Positions 7,056 through 15,465 of a stretch of 34,802 nt of DNA are shown here, one piece after another. The DNA is from Vibrio jasicida CAIM 1864 = LMG 25398. Lineage in GTDB: Bacteria > Pseudomonadota > Gammaproteobacteria > Enterobacterales > Vibrionaceae. The position numbers were made by a program, and so were the translations under genes. Location of the stretch: positions 1 through 34,802 of the forward strand of contig NZ_BAOG01000152.1 of the NCBI RefSeq assembly GCF_000400365.1, written 5' to 3'. How positions within the stretch are numbered: the first letter of the stretch is position 1; each line of letters begins with the position of its first letter. The notes under the pieces are model-generated. The model was not told the origin of the DNA and did no database searches. It saw only the letters and a program-made list of their open reading frames with translations.

Positions 7056-8093
7056 ATGGACAATAACACCAACCAATCCCATTTAGACTCAGTAGAGAAT
7101 CAAGTAGAGCGTTACAAACAAGTTTTGGACGTGATGCCTGCTGGTGTGATCTTGCTCGATACACACGGTGTTGTGCGCGAAGCGAACCCAGAAGCACATC
7201 GAATTCTAGAGATTCCACTGGTCAACGAGAAATGGTTCAACATCATCCAAGCGGTCTTTGATCCGCGTGAAGATGATGGTCATGAAATCTCACTGCGTAA
7301 TGGACGTAAAGTTCGCTTGGCGATCTCCGCTTCGGCGACGGGACAGCTGATTCTGATCACCGACTTGACCGAAACACGCTTGCTGCAATCACGCGTGAGT
7401 GATTTGCAACGACTGTCCTCCTTAGGTCGCATGGTGGCGTCTTTGGCTCACCAAGTAAGAACGCCGTTATCGAGTGCCATGCTATATGCATCAAATTTAG
7501 GTGCGCCAAATCTCCCTCCAGCGACAAGAGAGCGATTTCAAAGCAAATTAATGGATCGACTGCACGATTTGGAGAAGCAGGTTAATGATATGCTGCTTTT
7601 TGCCAAGGGTGGTGATAATAAAGTCATTAAGCCATTTAACATTGCTCAGCTTGTTGCGGAATACCAGCCGATGGTGGAAACCGCGCTGAAGAACAATAAC
7701 ATTGACTACTTCTTAGAAGTGGAAGAAGAACAGACTGAGCTGTTAGGCAATGCTAACGCCATTGCATCCGCACTGAGTAACTTGGTGATGAATGCGATTC
7801 AGATGTCTGGAAAGGAATCACAAATAGATGTCTTTTTCCGCCCGGTTAACGGTGAACTGCGCATTTCTGTGCAAGACAGCGGGCCGGGAGTACCAAAAGA
7901 ACTACAAGCCAAAATTATGGAGCCGTTTTTTACCACGCGTTCTCAAGGAACCGGGTTGGGGCTCGCTGTAGTTCAAATGGTTTGCCGTGCCCATGACGGT
8001 CGATTGGAACTCATTTCAGAGCAGGGCGATGGAGCCTGCTTTACCATGTGCATTCCGCTAGAGCGAGTGCAAGCAGATACTGGAGAATCATAA
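7056..8093 (+). CDS. flrB: Flagellar sensor histidine kinase FlrB
   Basis: Cytoplasmic kinase that phosphorylates FlrC to switch on mid-class (hook, basal body, core flagellin) sigma-54 genes. The 345-residue product has no membrane segment. A PAS-like domain covers about 20-110 (DVMPAGVILLDTHGVVREAN). The HisKA helix follows with the phospho-acceptor His132 in LAHQVRTPLSS. The HATPase domain shows the N box (ALSNLVMNAIQMSG), DSGPGVP, and the TGLGLAVV G2 box. The length is typical. The start codon ATG 7056 has only a weak ribosome-binding site. It overlaps flrC by one base (TAATG), so the pair is co-translated. V. parahaemolyticus name: flaL; Pseudomonas homologue: FleS. Confidence 0.95.
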   Translation: MDNNTNQSHLDSVENQVERYKQVLDVMPAGVILLDTHGVVREANPEAHRILEIPLVNEKWFNIIQAVFDPREDDGHEISLRNGRKVRLAISASATGQLILITDLTETRLLQSRVSDLQRLSSLGRMVASLAHQVRTPLSSAMLYASNLGAPNLPPATRERFQSKLMDRLHDLEKQVNDMLLFAKGGDNKVIKPFNIAQLVAEYQPMVETALKNNNIDYFLEVEEEQTELLGNANAIASALSNLVMNAIQMSGKESQIDVFFRPVNGELRISVQDSGPGVPKELQAKIMEPFFTTRSQGTGLGLAVVQMVCRAHDGRLELISEQGDGACFTMCIPLERVQADTGES

Positions 8094-9502
8094 TGGCGCA
8101 AAGCAAAGTGCTGATCGTAGAGGACGATGAAGGTCTTCGTGAAGCCCTAGTAGATACTCTGGCTCTGGCAGGGTACGAATGGTTAGAAGCCGATTGTGCA
8201 GAAGATGCGTTAGTAAAACTAAAGTCAAACGCGGTCGACATCGTGGTTTCTGACGTACAAATGGCAGGCATGGGCGGTTTGGCTCTGCTACGCAATATCA
8301 AACAGAATTGGCCGAACTTACCCGTTCTTCTTATGACGGCTTACGCAAACATTGAAGACGCAGTATCAGCAATGAAAGAAGGTGCGATTGATTACATGGC
8401 GAAGCCATTTGCACCAGAAGTACTGCTGAACATGGTGAGCCGTTACGCACCAATTAAGAGTGACGATAACGGTGACGCGGTCGTGGCGGACGAGAAAAGT
8501 CTGCGCCTATTGGCTTTGGCTGACAAAGTCGCGCGCACCGATGCAAACGTGATGATCTTGGGCCCAAGTGGCTCTGGTAAAGAAGTGATGTCCCGTTACA
8601 TCCACAATGCATCTAATCGCAAAGATGGCCCTTTTGTCGCAATCAACTGTGCAGCAATCCCAGACAACATGCTTGAAGCGACGTTGTTCGGCTACGAGAA
8701 AGGTGCGTTTACCGGTGCGGTTCAAGCGTGTCCGGGTAAGTTTGAGCAAGCACAAGGCGGTACGATTTTGCTGGATGAAATCAGTGAAATGGACTTGAGC
8801 TTACAAGCGAAACTGCTACGTGTTTTACAAGAGCGAGAAGTGGAGCGTTTGGGTAGCCGCAAGAGCATCAAACTCGATGTGCGCGTTCTTGCCACTAGTA
8901 ACCGTGACCTCAAGCAGTACGTCTCAGAGGGCAACTTCCGTGAAGACTTGTACTACCGCTTGAACGTATTCCCAATTTCATGGCCGGCACTTTGTGAACG
9001 TAAGGGGGATATTGCGCCACTTGCAACGCATCTTGCTGAACGTCATTGCAGCAAAATGGGCATGCCAGTACCTAAGTTCTCACCAGTTGCATTAGATAAA
9101 CTGCTTCAATATCCATGGCCGGGTAACGTTCGTGAGTTGGATAACGTGGTTCAGCGAGCACTCATTTTGAGCGAAAATGGTGACATCGATGCAGAACACA
9201 TTTTGTTGGAAGGTGTAGATTGGCAAGATGCAAGCAGCCTACAATCTGTTGTGCAAAATGCTGAGGTTTTGGTTCCCGATGTTAAGCCTGTCGCGCAAGT
9301 GGATCCGATCAATCGTGTTGCTGCTGGTGGTGAAGGCCTTGGTGGTGAACTGCGTGACCAAGAGTACGCGATCATTTTGGAAACCTTGATCGAATGTAAC
9401 GGCCGCCGCAAAGAGATGGCAGAGAAGTTAGGTATTAGTCCGCGTACCCTGCGTTACAAACTCGCCAAAATGCGTGACGCTGGTATCGATATTCCTGCTT
9501 AG
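8093..9502 (+). CDS. flrC: Flagellar response regulator FlrC (sigma-54 activator)
   Basis: NtrC-family activator of class III flagellar genes, phosphorylated by FlrB. The 469 residues comprise a receiver domain (DD at 11-12, phospho-acceptor Asp54 in SDVQM, Thr82, Lys104), a AAA+ domain with Walker A GPSGSGKE (157-164) and sigma-54 loop GAFTGA (204-209), and a C-terminal Fis-type helix-turn-helix ending in EKLGISPRTLRYKLAKM. The start chosen is ATG 8093, overlapping the flrB stop and preceded by GGAG (8082-8085), which gives the standard MAQSKVLIVEDD N-terminus; an upstream in-frame start at 8048 lies inside flrB and would add a non-homologous extension. V. parahaemolyticus name: flaM. Confidence 0.96.
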   Translation: MAQSKVLIVEDDEGLREALVDTLALAGYEWLEADCAEDALVKLKSNAVDIVVSDVQMAGMGGLALLRNIKQNWPNLPVLLMTAYANIEDAVSAMKEGAIDYMAKPFAPEVLLNMVSRYAPIKSDDNGDAVVADEKSLRLLALADKVARTDANVMILGPSGSGKEVMSRYIHNASNRKDGPFVAINCAAIPDNMLEATLFGYEKGAFTGAVQACPGKFEQAQGGTILLDEISEMDLSLQAKLLRVLQEREVERLGSRKSIKLDVRVLATSNRDLKQYVSEGNFREDLYYRLNVFPISWPALCERKGDIAPLATHLAERHCSKMGMPVPKFSPVALDKLLQYPWPGNVRELDNVVQRALILSENGDIDAEHILLEGVDWQDASSLQSVVQNAEVLVPDVKPVAQVDPINRVAAGGEGLGGELRDQEYAIILETLIECNGRRKEMAEKLGISPRTLRYKLAKMRDAGIDIPA

Positions 9503-9517
9503 TACTCACATCAATAG

Positions 9518-9563
9518 CCATAGGACAAAAGTGTGGGTACACTACGGCACTATTGTCTTATGG
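9518..9563 (+). repeat. 16-bp imperfect inverted repeat between flrC and fliE
   Basis: Arms 9518-9533 (CCATAGGACAAAAGTG) and 9548-9563 (CACTATTGTCTTATGG) pair at 15 of 16 positions, 14 Watson-Crick and one G-T, around a 14-nt loop. It begins 16 bp after the flrC stop and its last three bases are the -24 TGG of the fliE promoter. No T tract follows, so simple intrinsic termination is doubtful. A binding site for a dimeric activator such as FlrA, or an mRNA 3' end structure, is possible. Confidence 0.65.
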
Positions 9564-9575
9564 CACAGTAATTGC
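9561..9575 (+). promoter_or_regulatory. Sigma-54 promoter of the fliE operon
   Basis: TGGCAC (9561-9566), spacer AGTAA, TTGC (9572-9575): an exact match to the core sigma-54 consensus TGGCAC-N5-TTGC with GG-N10-GC spacing. Transcription should start near 9587, about 42 nt before the fliE ATG. A second dyad, GGCACAG / CTGTGTC (9562-9568 and 9575-9581, one G-T pair), is centred on the promoter itself. This promoter probably drives fliEFGHIJ. Confidence 0.92.
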
Positions 9576-9628
9576 TGTGTCAATAATCAGTTTTAGTTAA
9601 TAGTCAAACTTTTGGCTTAGAGGTGACA

Positions 9629-9940
9629 ATGAAAGTTGATGGTATTCAAGCACAAATGCGCGCCATGATGGTGGAAGCGACCAACACCGCTCCCGTTGCA
9701 ACTGGTGCGAAAGTAGGGGCGGATTTTGGCGATCTCCTCACTAAAGCCATCAATAACGTTAACTCACTTCAAAAAACATCCGGCGACCTGCAAACGCGTT
9801 TCGATCGTGGTGACGCTGATGTTTCCCTTTCTGACGTTATGATTGCTCGTAACAAGTCCAGTGTTGCATTTGATGCCACTGTACAAATCCGCAATAAGCT
9901 CGTTGAGTCCTATAAGGATCTCATGAACATGCCAGTGTAA
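9629..9940 (+). CDS. fliE: MS ring-rod junction protein FliE
   Basis: Joins the FliF MS ring to the proximal rod and is among the first proteins exported. The 103-residue product matches the usual size and shows the FliE C-terminal pattern: GDADVSLSDVMIARNKSSVAFDATVQIRNKLVESYKDLMNMPV. The start chosen is ATG 9629 with AGAGG (9619-9623) 5 nt upstream; an in-frame GTG six bases earlier overlaps that site and is unlikely. It is the first gene of the fliEFGHIJ operon behind a consensus sigma-54 promoter. Confidence 0.95.
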   Translation: MKVDGIQAQMRAMMVEATNTAPVATGAKVGADFGDLLTKAINNVNSLQKTSGDLQTRFDRGDADVSLSDVMIARNKSSVAFDATVQIRNKLVESYKDLMNMPV

Positions 9941-9954
9941 TTTAGGTAATAAGT

Positions 9955-11697
9955 GTGGCAGACAAGTCTACAGATTTAACCGTCACCGATGGCGGCGCAG
10001 ATGGTGCACTGATCGCTGGCTCAGATTTGGATGTGGATAGCCAAAACCCAGATCTTGAAGAGCGTAGTGCGTCAAAATTCGATATGGCAGTAGGTGACCT
10101 CGATTTACTTCGACAGGTTGTGCTTGTGCTGTCTATCTCTATCTGTGTTGCGTTAATCGTGATGCTGTTCTTCTGGGTGAAAGAGCCGGAAATGCGCCCT
10201 CTAGGTGCGTATGAAACCGAAGAATTGATCCCAGTGCTGGATTATCTTGATCAGCAAAAAATCAACTACAAGCTTGATGGCAACACCATCTCGGTTGAGT
10301 CGAGTGATTACAACTCGATCAAACTCGGCATGGTGCGCTCAGGTGTGAACCAAGCGACTGAGGCGGGTGATGATATTCTGCTGCAAGACATGGGCTTTGG
10401 TGTATCACAACGTTTGGAGCAAGAACGTTTGAAGCTCAGCCGCGAGCGCCAACTTGCGCAAGCGATTGAAGAGATGAAGCAAGTGCGTAAAGCACGTGTG
10501 CTTCTTGCTTTGCCAAAACACAGTGTGTTCGTACGTCACAACCAAGAAGCGTCTGCTTCGGTATTTTTGACACTCTCTACTGGCACAAGCCTTAAGCAAC
10601 AAGAAGTTGACTCCATCGTAGACATGGTGGCGAGTGCTGTTCCTGGCATGAAGACGTCACGTATTACGGTGACCGATCAACACGGTCGTCTATTGAGCTC
10701 AGGCTCACAAGATCCTGCCTCTGCAGCTCGTCGTAAAGAGCAAGAACTTGAACGCAGCCAAGAACAAGCGCTACGAGAAAAAATTGATTCCGTCCTGCTG
10801 CCAATCCTAGGTTTTGGTAACTACACGGCGCAAGTAGACATCCAAATGGATTTCAGTGCCGTAGAGCAGACTCGCAAACGTTTCGACCCAAATACACCAG
10901 CGACACGAAGCGAATATGCACTCGAAGATTATAACAACGGTAACATGGTGGCAGGCATTCCTGGCGCTTTGAGCAATCAACCGCCGGCGGACGCGTCTAT
11001 CCCACAAGACGTCGCGCAGATGAAAGATGGCTCAATTACCGGCCAAGGCTCGGTGCGTAAAGAATCAACGCGCAACTTTGAACTCGATACAACCATCAGT
11101 CACGAACGTAAACAGACTGGTACATTGGCACGCCAAACCGTTTCTGTAGCTATCAAAGACCGTCGCAGCGTGAATCCAGACACGGGTGAAGTCACTTACA
11201 CTCCAATGTCAGAATCTGAAATTAATGCGATTCGTCAAGTGCTGATCGGTACGGTTGGTTTTGACCAAAATCGTGGTGACTTACTCAATGTCTTGAGTGT
11301 GAAGTTTGCCGAGCCAGAACTTGAGCAGATGGTCGATCCACCGATTTGGGAACATCCGAACTTCAATGATTGGGTTCGTTGGTTCGCAAGTGCATTGGTG
11401 ATCATCGTTGTGGTCTTGGTGTTGGTTCGCCCAGCATTGAAGAAACTGCTCAACCCAGCGAGCGACGACGAAGACGAAATGTACGGACCAGATGGCTTGC
11501 CAATTGGTGCGGATGGCGAAACCAGCCTGATTGGTAGCGACATCGAAAGCGGTGAACTGTTTGAGTTTGGTTCAAGCATTGATTTGCCTAACCTTCACAA
11601 AGATGAAGATGTATTGAAAGCGGTTCGCGCTCTGGTTGCAAACGAGCCTGAACTTGCCGCTCAAGTTGTGAAAAATTGGATGAATGACAATGGCTAA
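9955..11697 (+). CDS. fliF: MS ring protein FliF
   Basis: Inner-membrane ring on which the basal body is built. The 580-residue product has an N-terminal cytoplasmic tail, a first membrane segment at about 56-78 (VLVLSISICVALIVMLFFWV), a periplasmic ring-building region (YscJ/FliF family, about 80-270, then FliF_C to about 450), a second membrane segment at about 475-495 (FASALVIIVVVLVLV) and a cytoplasmic tail whose end (DEDVLKAVRALVANEPELAAQVVKNWM) is the FliG-binding region. It starts with GTG at 9955, shortly after TTTAGG; the GTG GCA GAC start fits homologues. Its last codons overlap fliG. Confidence 0.96.
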   Translation: MADKSTDLTVTDGGADGALIAGSDLDVDSQNPDLEERSASKFDMAVGDLDLLRQVVLVLSISICVALIVMLFFWVKEPEMRPLGAYETEELIPVLDYLDQQKINYKLDGNTISVESSDYNSIKLGMVRSGVNQATEAGDDILLQDMGFGVSQRLEQERLKLSRERQLAQAIEEMKQVRKARVLLALPKHSVFVRHNQEASASVFLTLSTGTSLKQQEVDSIVDMVASAVPGMKTSRITVTDQHGRLLSSGSQDPASAARRKEQELERSQEQALREKIDSVLLPILGFGNYTAQVDIQMDFSAVEQTRKRFDPNTPATRSEYALEDYNNGNMVAGIPGALSNQPPADASIPQDVAQMKDGSITGQGSVRKESTRNFELDTTISHERKQTGTLARQTVSVAIKDRRSVNPDTGEVTYTPMSESEINAIRQVLIGTVGFDQNRGDLLNVLSVKFAEPELEQMVDPPIWEHPNFNDWVRWFASALVIIVVVLVLVRPALKKLLNPASDDEDEMYGPDGLPIGADGETSLIGSDIESGELFEFGSSIDLPNLHKDEDVLKAVRALVANEPELAAQVVKNWMNDNG

Positions 11698-12742
11698 CGA
11701 TATCGTTCCTCAAGATGAAAATGGCGGATTGCCGGTAGAATTTGATGCGTCCACCATTACTGGTGAAGAAAAAGCAGCCATCTTATTGCTCAGCCTGAAT
11801 GAGAGTGACGCCGCTGGCATTATTCGTCACCTAGAACCCAAGCAGGTTCAGCGTGTGGGCAGTGCAATGGCAAAGGCAAAGGACCTTAGCCAAGACAAAG
11901 TCTCAGCAGTTCATCGAGCGTTTTTGGAAGACATCCAGAAATACACCAACATTGGTATGGGCAGCGAAGACTTTATGCGTAATGCTCTGGTTGCTGCACT
12001 GGGTGAAGACAAAGCGAATAACTTGGTTGATCAAATCCTATTGGGTACCGGCTCGAAAGGTCTGGATTCGTTAAAATGGATGGACCCTCGCCAAGTGGCA
12101 AGCATTATTGTCAACGAACACCCGCAGATCCAAACGATTGTTTTGTCTTACTTGGAAGCAGACCAGTCCGCAGAAATCCTATCTCAGTTCCCAGAGCGCG
12201 TGCGCTTGGACCTGATGATGCGTATTGCCAACCTAGAAGAAGTTCAACCGTCTGCACTCGCAGAGCTGAACGAAATCATGGAGAAACAGTTCGCAGGCCA
12301 AGCGGGTGCACAAGCCGCGAAGATTGGCGGCCTGAAGGCAGCGGCAGAAATCATGAACTACCTAGACAACAACGTCGAAGGTATCTTGATGGAACAAATT
12401 CGAGACCAAGACGAAGACATGGCGACGCAAATCCAAGACCTTATGTTTGTATTCGAGAACTTGGTGGAAGTGGACGACCAAGGTATTCAGAAATTGCTGC
12501 GTGACGTTCCACAGGACGTTCTGCAACGTGCACTTAAAGGTGCCGACGACTCTCTACGTGAGAAAGTCTTCAAGAACATGTCTAAGCGTGCAGCTGAGAT
12601 GATGCGCGACGATATCGAAGCAATGCCTCCGGTTCGCGTAGCAGACGTAGAAGCGGCGCAGAAAGAAATCTTGGCGATTGCTCGTCGTATGGCTGACGCT
12701 GGCGAAATCATGCTGTCTGGCGGCGCAGACGAGTTCTTATAA
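11690..12742 (+). CDS. fliG: Flagellar motor switch protein FliG
   Basis: Rotor protein that bridges FliF to FliM and takes torque from the PomA stator. The product is 350 residues with start ATG 11690 (MANDIVPQ), or 352 with the ATG six bases upstream; neither has a clear ribosome-binding site and both overlap the end of fliF, so translational coupling is expected and the start is uncertain. The N-terminal domain holds GEEKAAILLLSLNE, the middle domain contains the EHPQIQTIVLSYL (EHPQ) motif, and the C-terminal torque domain keeps all five charges known in E. coli (Lys264, Arg281, Asp288, Asp289, Arg297), seen here as ALKG, MSKR, RDD and PPVRV. Confidence 0.95.
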   Translation: MANDIVPQDENGGLPVEFDASTITGEEKAAILLLSLNESDAAGIIRHLEPKQVQRVGSAMAKAKDLSQDKVSAVHRAFLEDIQKYTNIGMGSEDFMRNALVAALGEDKANNLVDQILLGTGSKGLDSLKWMDPRQVASIIVNEHPQIQTIVLSYLEADQSAEILSQFPERVRLDLMMRIANLEEVQPSALAELNEIMEKQFAGQAGAQAAKIGGLKAAAEIMNYLDNNVEGILMEQIRDQDEDMATQIQDLMFVFENLVEVDDQGIQKLLRDVPQDVLQRALKGADDSLREKVFKNMSKRAAEMMRDDIEAMPPVRVADVEAAQKEILAIARRMADAGEIMLSGGADEFL

Positions 12743-12751
12743 TCCTTTCTT

Positions 12752-12777
12752 ATTCCTCCTGCTTAAGTGGGAGGAAT
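12752..12777 (+). repeat. CCTCC/GGAGG hairpin between fliG and fliH
   Basis: ATTCCTCC (12752-12759) and GGAGGAAT (12770-12777) form a perfect 8-bp stem; the 10-nt centre TGCTTAAGTG can pair further around CTTAAG. No T tract follows, so it is not a clear terminator. It begins 10 bp after the fliG stop in a 113-bp gap, the longest within fliE-fliJ, and may partly separate fliG from fliH expression. The rest of the gap shows nothing recognisable. Confidence 0.6.
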
Positions 12778-12855
12778 GCACTTCCTTAGTCGCGCATTTT
12801 TCAAAGCACTTTATTTTTAATATCAATTTCAACATAGACAGATTGTAGGTTAAGC

Positions 12856-13656
12856 ATGGCTGGCGATAGAAAACGTGGATTTATCCGTCCTGATGAAGAC
12901 GATGCGATGATCGAACCGCAGCGCTGGGGGTTGCCTGATTACGGCGAGCCGAAAGCAAAGCAAGCCAAGCAAACTGCGTTCAACTACGATCCAGGTTGGG
13001 TGCCAAACTTTGACGAACCAGAAGAAGAGCAAGCGCTTGAGCTGACAGAAGAACAGATTGAATTGATCAAGCAGGGCGCTTATCAAGAAGGTCTGTATCA
13101 AGGTCAAGAAGCAGGCTTTAAACAAGGCTACGACAAAGGCAAAGAAGAAGGCATTCAAGCAGGACATGCAGAAGGTCTGGAGCTCGGCAAAGTTGAAGGC
13201 GTGACGGCAGGACAAGAGTACATTCAGCAGCAAGTAGAAACCTTCATGAACTTGGCAAACCAGTTCGCTCAGCCTTTGGAACTCATGAACGCTCAGGTTG
13301 AAAAGCAGCTGATAGACATGGTGTTGTGCCTAGTCAAAGAAGTCGTACACGTGGAAGTGCAAACCAATCCTCAAATTATTCTCGATACGGTGAAGCAGTC
13401 TGTCGAAGCGTTGCCTATTTCTGGTCATCCAATCACCTTGCATTTGAACCCCGATGACGTCGCGATCATCCGTTCTGCATATGGTGAAGAAGAGCTCGAT
13501 TGCCGTAACTGGACGTTGGTCTCTGAACCGGCGCTAAACCGTGGCGATGTACAAATTGCAGCGGGTGAATCGAGCATTAACTACCGCATGGAAGAACGCG
13601 TGAAAAGCGTGTTGAACAGCTTTTGTGGTGCAAATCGCCATCAAGGGAGCGAGTAA
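12856..13656 (+). CDS. fliH: Export ATPase regulator FliH
   Basis: Binds and restrains the FliI ATPase and tethers it to FliN and FlhA. The 266-residue product has an N-terminal segment with two conserved tryptophans (QRWGLPDY, DPGWVPNF), an acidic stretch, then glycine at every fourth residue from 79 to 119 (eleven glycines, ten consecutive GxxxG steps), and a C-terminal domain (about 125-262) resembling the V-type ATPase stalk, containing EKQLIDMVLCLVKEVVHVEV and LNPDDVAII. GxxxG repeats are a known FliH hallmark. ATG 12856 follows GTAGG. It lies 3 bp before fliI. Confidence 0.94.
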   Translation: MAGDRKRGFIRPDEDDAMIEPQRWGLPDYGEPKAKQAKQTAFNYDPGWVPNFDEPEEEQALELTEEQIELIKQGAYQEGLYQGQEAGFKQGYDKGKEEGIQAGHAEGLELGKVEGVTAGQEYIQQQVETFMNLANQFAQPLELMNAQVEKQLIDMVLCLVKEVVHVEVQTNPQIILDTVKQSVEALPISGHPITLHLNPDDVAIIRSAYGEEELDCRNWTLVSEPALNRGDVQIAAGESSINYRMEERVKSVLNSFCGANRHQGSE

Positions 13657-13659
13657 TCC

Positions 13660-14979
13660 ATGCAAGCCTTGGCCGACCGCTTAAAAAACTACAAAGTTGA
13701 AGGTTTAACCACACGCCCTGTTGCTTCCGGCAAGCTTGTGCGTGTTGTTGGCTTAACTTTGGAAGCGACGGGTTGCCGTGCGCCAATTGGCAGTTTGTGT
13801 TTGGTCGAAACCATGTCCGGTCATATGGAAGCGGAAGTGGTGGGCTTTTCTGGAGACAATCTTTTCTTAATGCCGAGTGAGCAAATCACAGGCATCTTAC
13901 CAGGGGCGAAAGTGACACCTTTGACCAGCGAGGCCGGTCTGCCTGTTGGTATGGAACTACTAGGTCGCGTGATCGACGGTGTGGGTAACCCACTGGACGG
14001 TCTTGGTCCGCTTTACACCGAACAACGGGCTTCGTTCAATGCCGAACCTATTAACCCATTGGCACGTAAACCGATATCCGAACCACTCGACGTCGGCCTG
14101 AAAGCCATCAACGGTTTATTGACGGTAGGTAAAGGCCAGCGTATTGGTCTGTTTGCCGGTTCTGGTGTGGGTAAATCGGTCACCCTTGGCATGATGACAC
14201 GAGGCACGACGGCGCAAGTGGTTGTCGTTGGCCTGATTGGTGAACGTGGACGCGAAGTAAAAGAATTCATTGAAGAGATTTTGGGTGAAGACGGACGCCG
14301 TCGTTCTGTTGTGGTGGCTGCTCCTGCCGATGCTTCACCTTTGATGCGTTTGAAGGGGTGCCAAACTGCCCTGACGATTGCCGAATACTTCCGTGACCAA
14401 GGGTTAGATGTTCTTCTATTGATGGACTCACTGACTCGTTTTGCTCAAGCACAGCGCGAAATTGCACTGTCAGTTGGTGAGCCTCCTGCAACCAAAGGTT
14501 ATCCGCCTTCGGTATTTGCGAAATTACCGGCGTTGGTAGAACGTGCGGGTAATGGCAGTGATGACCAAGGTTCGATTACCGCTTTCTTTACTGTTTTAAC
14601 CGAGGGTGATGATCTACAAGATCCGATTGCCGATGCGTCACGTGCGATCCTCGATGGCCACATCGTGTTATCCCGAGAAATGGCCGATGCGGGCCACTAC
14701 CCGGCGATTGACGTTGAGAAATCGGTGAGCCGCGTTATGCCGCAAATCACCACCGAAGAACACGTATTGATGTCGAAAGCTGTGCGCCAAGTGCTCTCCA
14801 TTTGCCGTAAAAACCAAGACTTGGTGTCGATTGGTGCGTACAAGCCGGGTACTGATCCAGCGATCGATGGTGCGTTTACCCTCAAGCCAAGATTGGACGA
14901 ATACCTACAACAACGTATGAAAGAATCCGTACCATACGATATGTGTGTCAATATGCTGAAAAGCATTTTAGGTGGGTAA
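13660..14979 (+). CDS. fliI: Flagellar export ATPase FliI
   Basis: Hexameric ATPase of the flagellar type III export apparatus, related to the F1 beta subunit. The 439-residue product has the Walker A motif AGSGVGKS (166-173), the GLIGERGREVKEF motif, the Walker B strand VLLLMDSLTRFAQAQREI, GEPPATKGYPPSVFAKLP, and the HYPAIDVEKSVSRVM segment near the C-terminal domain. The length is usual. ATG 13660 is 3 bp after the fliH stop, with AAGGGA (13643-13648) inside the end of fliH. Confidence 0.97.
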   Translation: MQALADRLKNYKVEGLTTRPVASGKLVRVVGLTLEATGCRAPIGSLCLVETMSGHMEAEVVGFSGDNLFLMPSEQITGILPGAKVTPLTSEAGLPVGMELLGRVIDGVGNPLDGLGPLYTEQRASFNAEPINPLARKPISEPLDVGLKAINGLLTVGKGQRIGLFAGSGVGKSVTLGMMTRGTTAQVVVVGLIGERGREVKEFIEEILGEDGRRRSVVVAAPADASPLMRLKGCQTALTIAEYFRDQGLDVLLLMDSLTRFAQAQREIALSVGEPPATKGYPPSVFAKLPALVERAGNGSDDQGSITAFFTVLTEGDDLQDPIADASRAILDGHIVLSREMADAGHYPAIDVEKSVSRVMPQITTEEHVLMSKAVRQVLSICRKNQDLVSIGAYKPGTDPAIDGAFTLKPRLDEYLQQRMKESVPYDMCVNMLKSILGG

Positions 14980-14985
14980 TAGCGC

Positions 14986-15429
14986 ATGAATAACGCGATG
15001 GAATTCCTACTAGATCAAGCGAAAGAGCGTGAAGACCAAGCGGTGTTGGCACTGAACAAAGCACGCTCAGAGCTTGAAGACTACTACCGCCAAGTCGAAC
15101 AGATTGAAAAGTACCGTTTAGATTACTGCCAACAGTTAGTCGATCGCGGTATGGCAGGTCTGACGGCCAGTCAATATGGTCACTTAAACCGATTCTTAAC
15201 CCAGCTTGATGAAACGCTTTCCAAGCAAAAGCAGGCAGAAAACCACTTTAAAGAGCAGGTGGTGAACTGCCAAGACTATTGGTTAAACATGCGTAAAGAA
15301 CGGATGTCTTACGAGTGGATGATTGAAAAGCGCGAGAAAGAAAAGCAAATTGCGGAAGCTAAGCGTGAGCAAAAGCAGATGGATGAGTTTTCTACCTTGC
15401 TGTATAGCCGAAAGCCGCAACGTTTTTAA
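14986..15429 (+). CDS. fliJ: Flagellar export chaperone FliJ
   Basis: Coiled-coil stalk of the export ATPase that connects FliI to the FlhA gate. The 147-residue product is almost entirely a two-helix charged coiled coil (KEREDQAVLALNKARSELE at 14-32, then DETLSKQKQAENHFKEQVVN and EKREKEKQIAEAKREQKQMDE). The size is typical. The start lies 6 bp after the fliI stop. It is the last gene of the fliEFGHIJ unit and is followed 36 bp later by a convergent gene on the other strand. Confidence 0.94.
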   Translation: MNNAMEFLLDQAKEREDQAVLALNKARSELEDYYRQVEQIEKYRLDYCQQLVDRGMAGLTASQYGHLNRFLTQLDETLSKQKQAENHFKEQVVNCQDYWLNMRKERMSYEWMIEKREKEKQIAEAKREQKQMDEFSTLLYSRKPQRF

Positions 15430-15465
15430 GCGTCTCCTGTCGCTATGTAGTATTGTTTTTGTTGG

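Noticed and set aside
8048..8092. Longer flrC with an upstream ATG
   Set aside because: The extension lies inside flrB, is unrelated to receiver domains, and the ATG at 8093 has a proper site and the family N-terminus.
12076..12504. 142-codon plus-strand frame inside fliG
   Set aside because: Out of frame with the clearly conserved fliG and Arg/Pro-rich in the way shadow frames are; no start signal.
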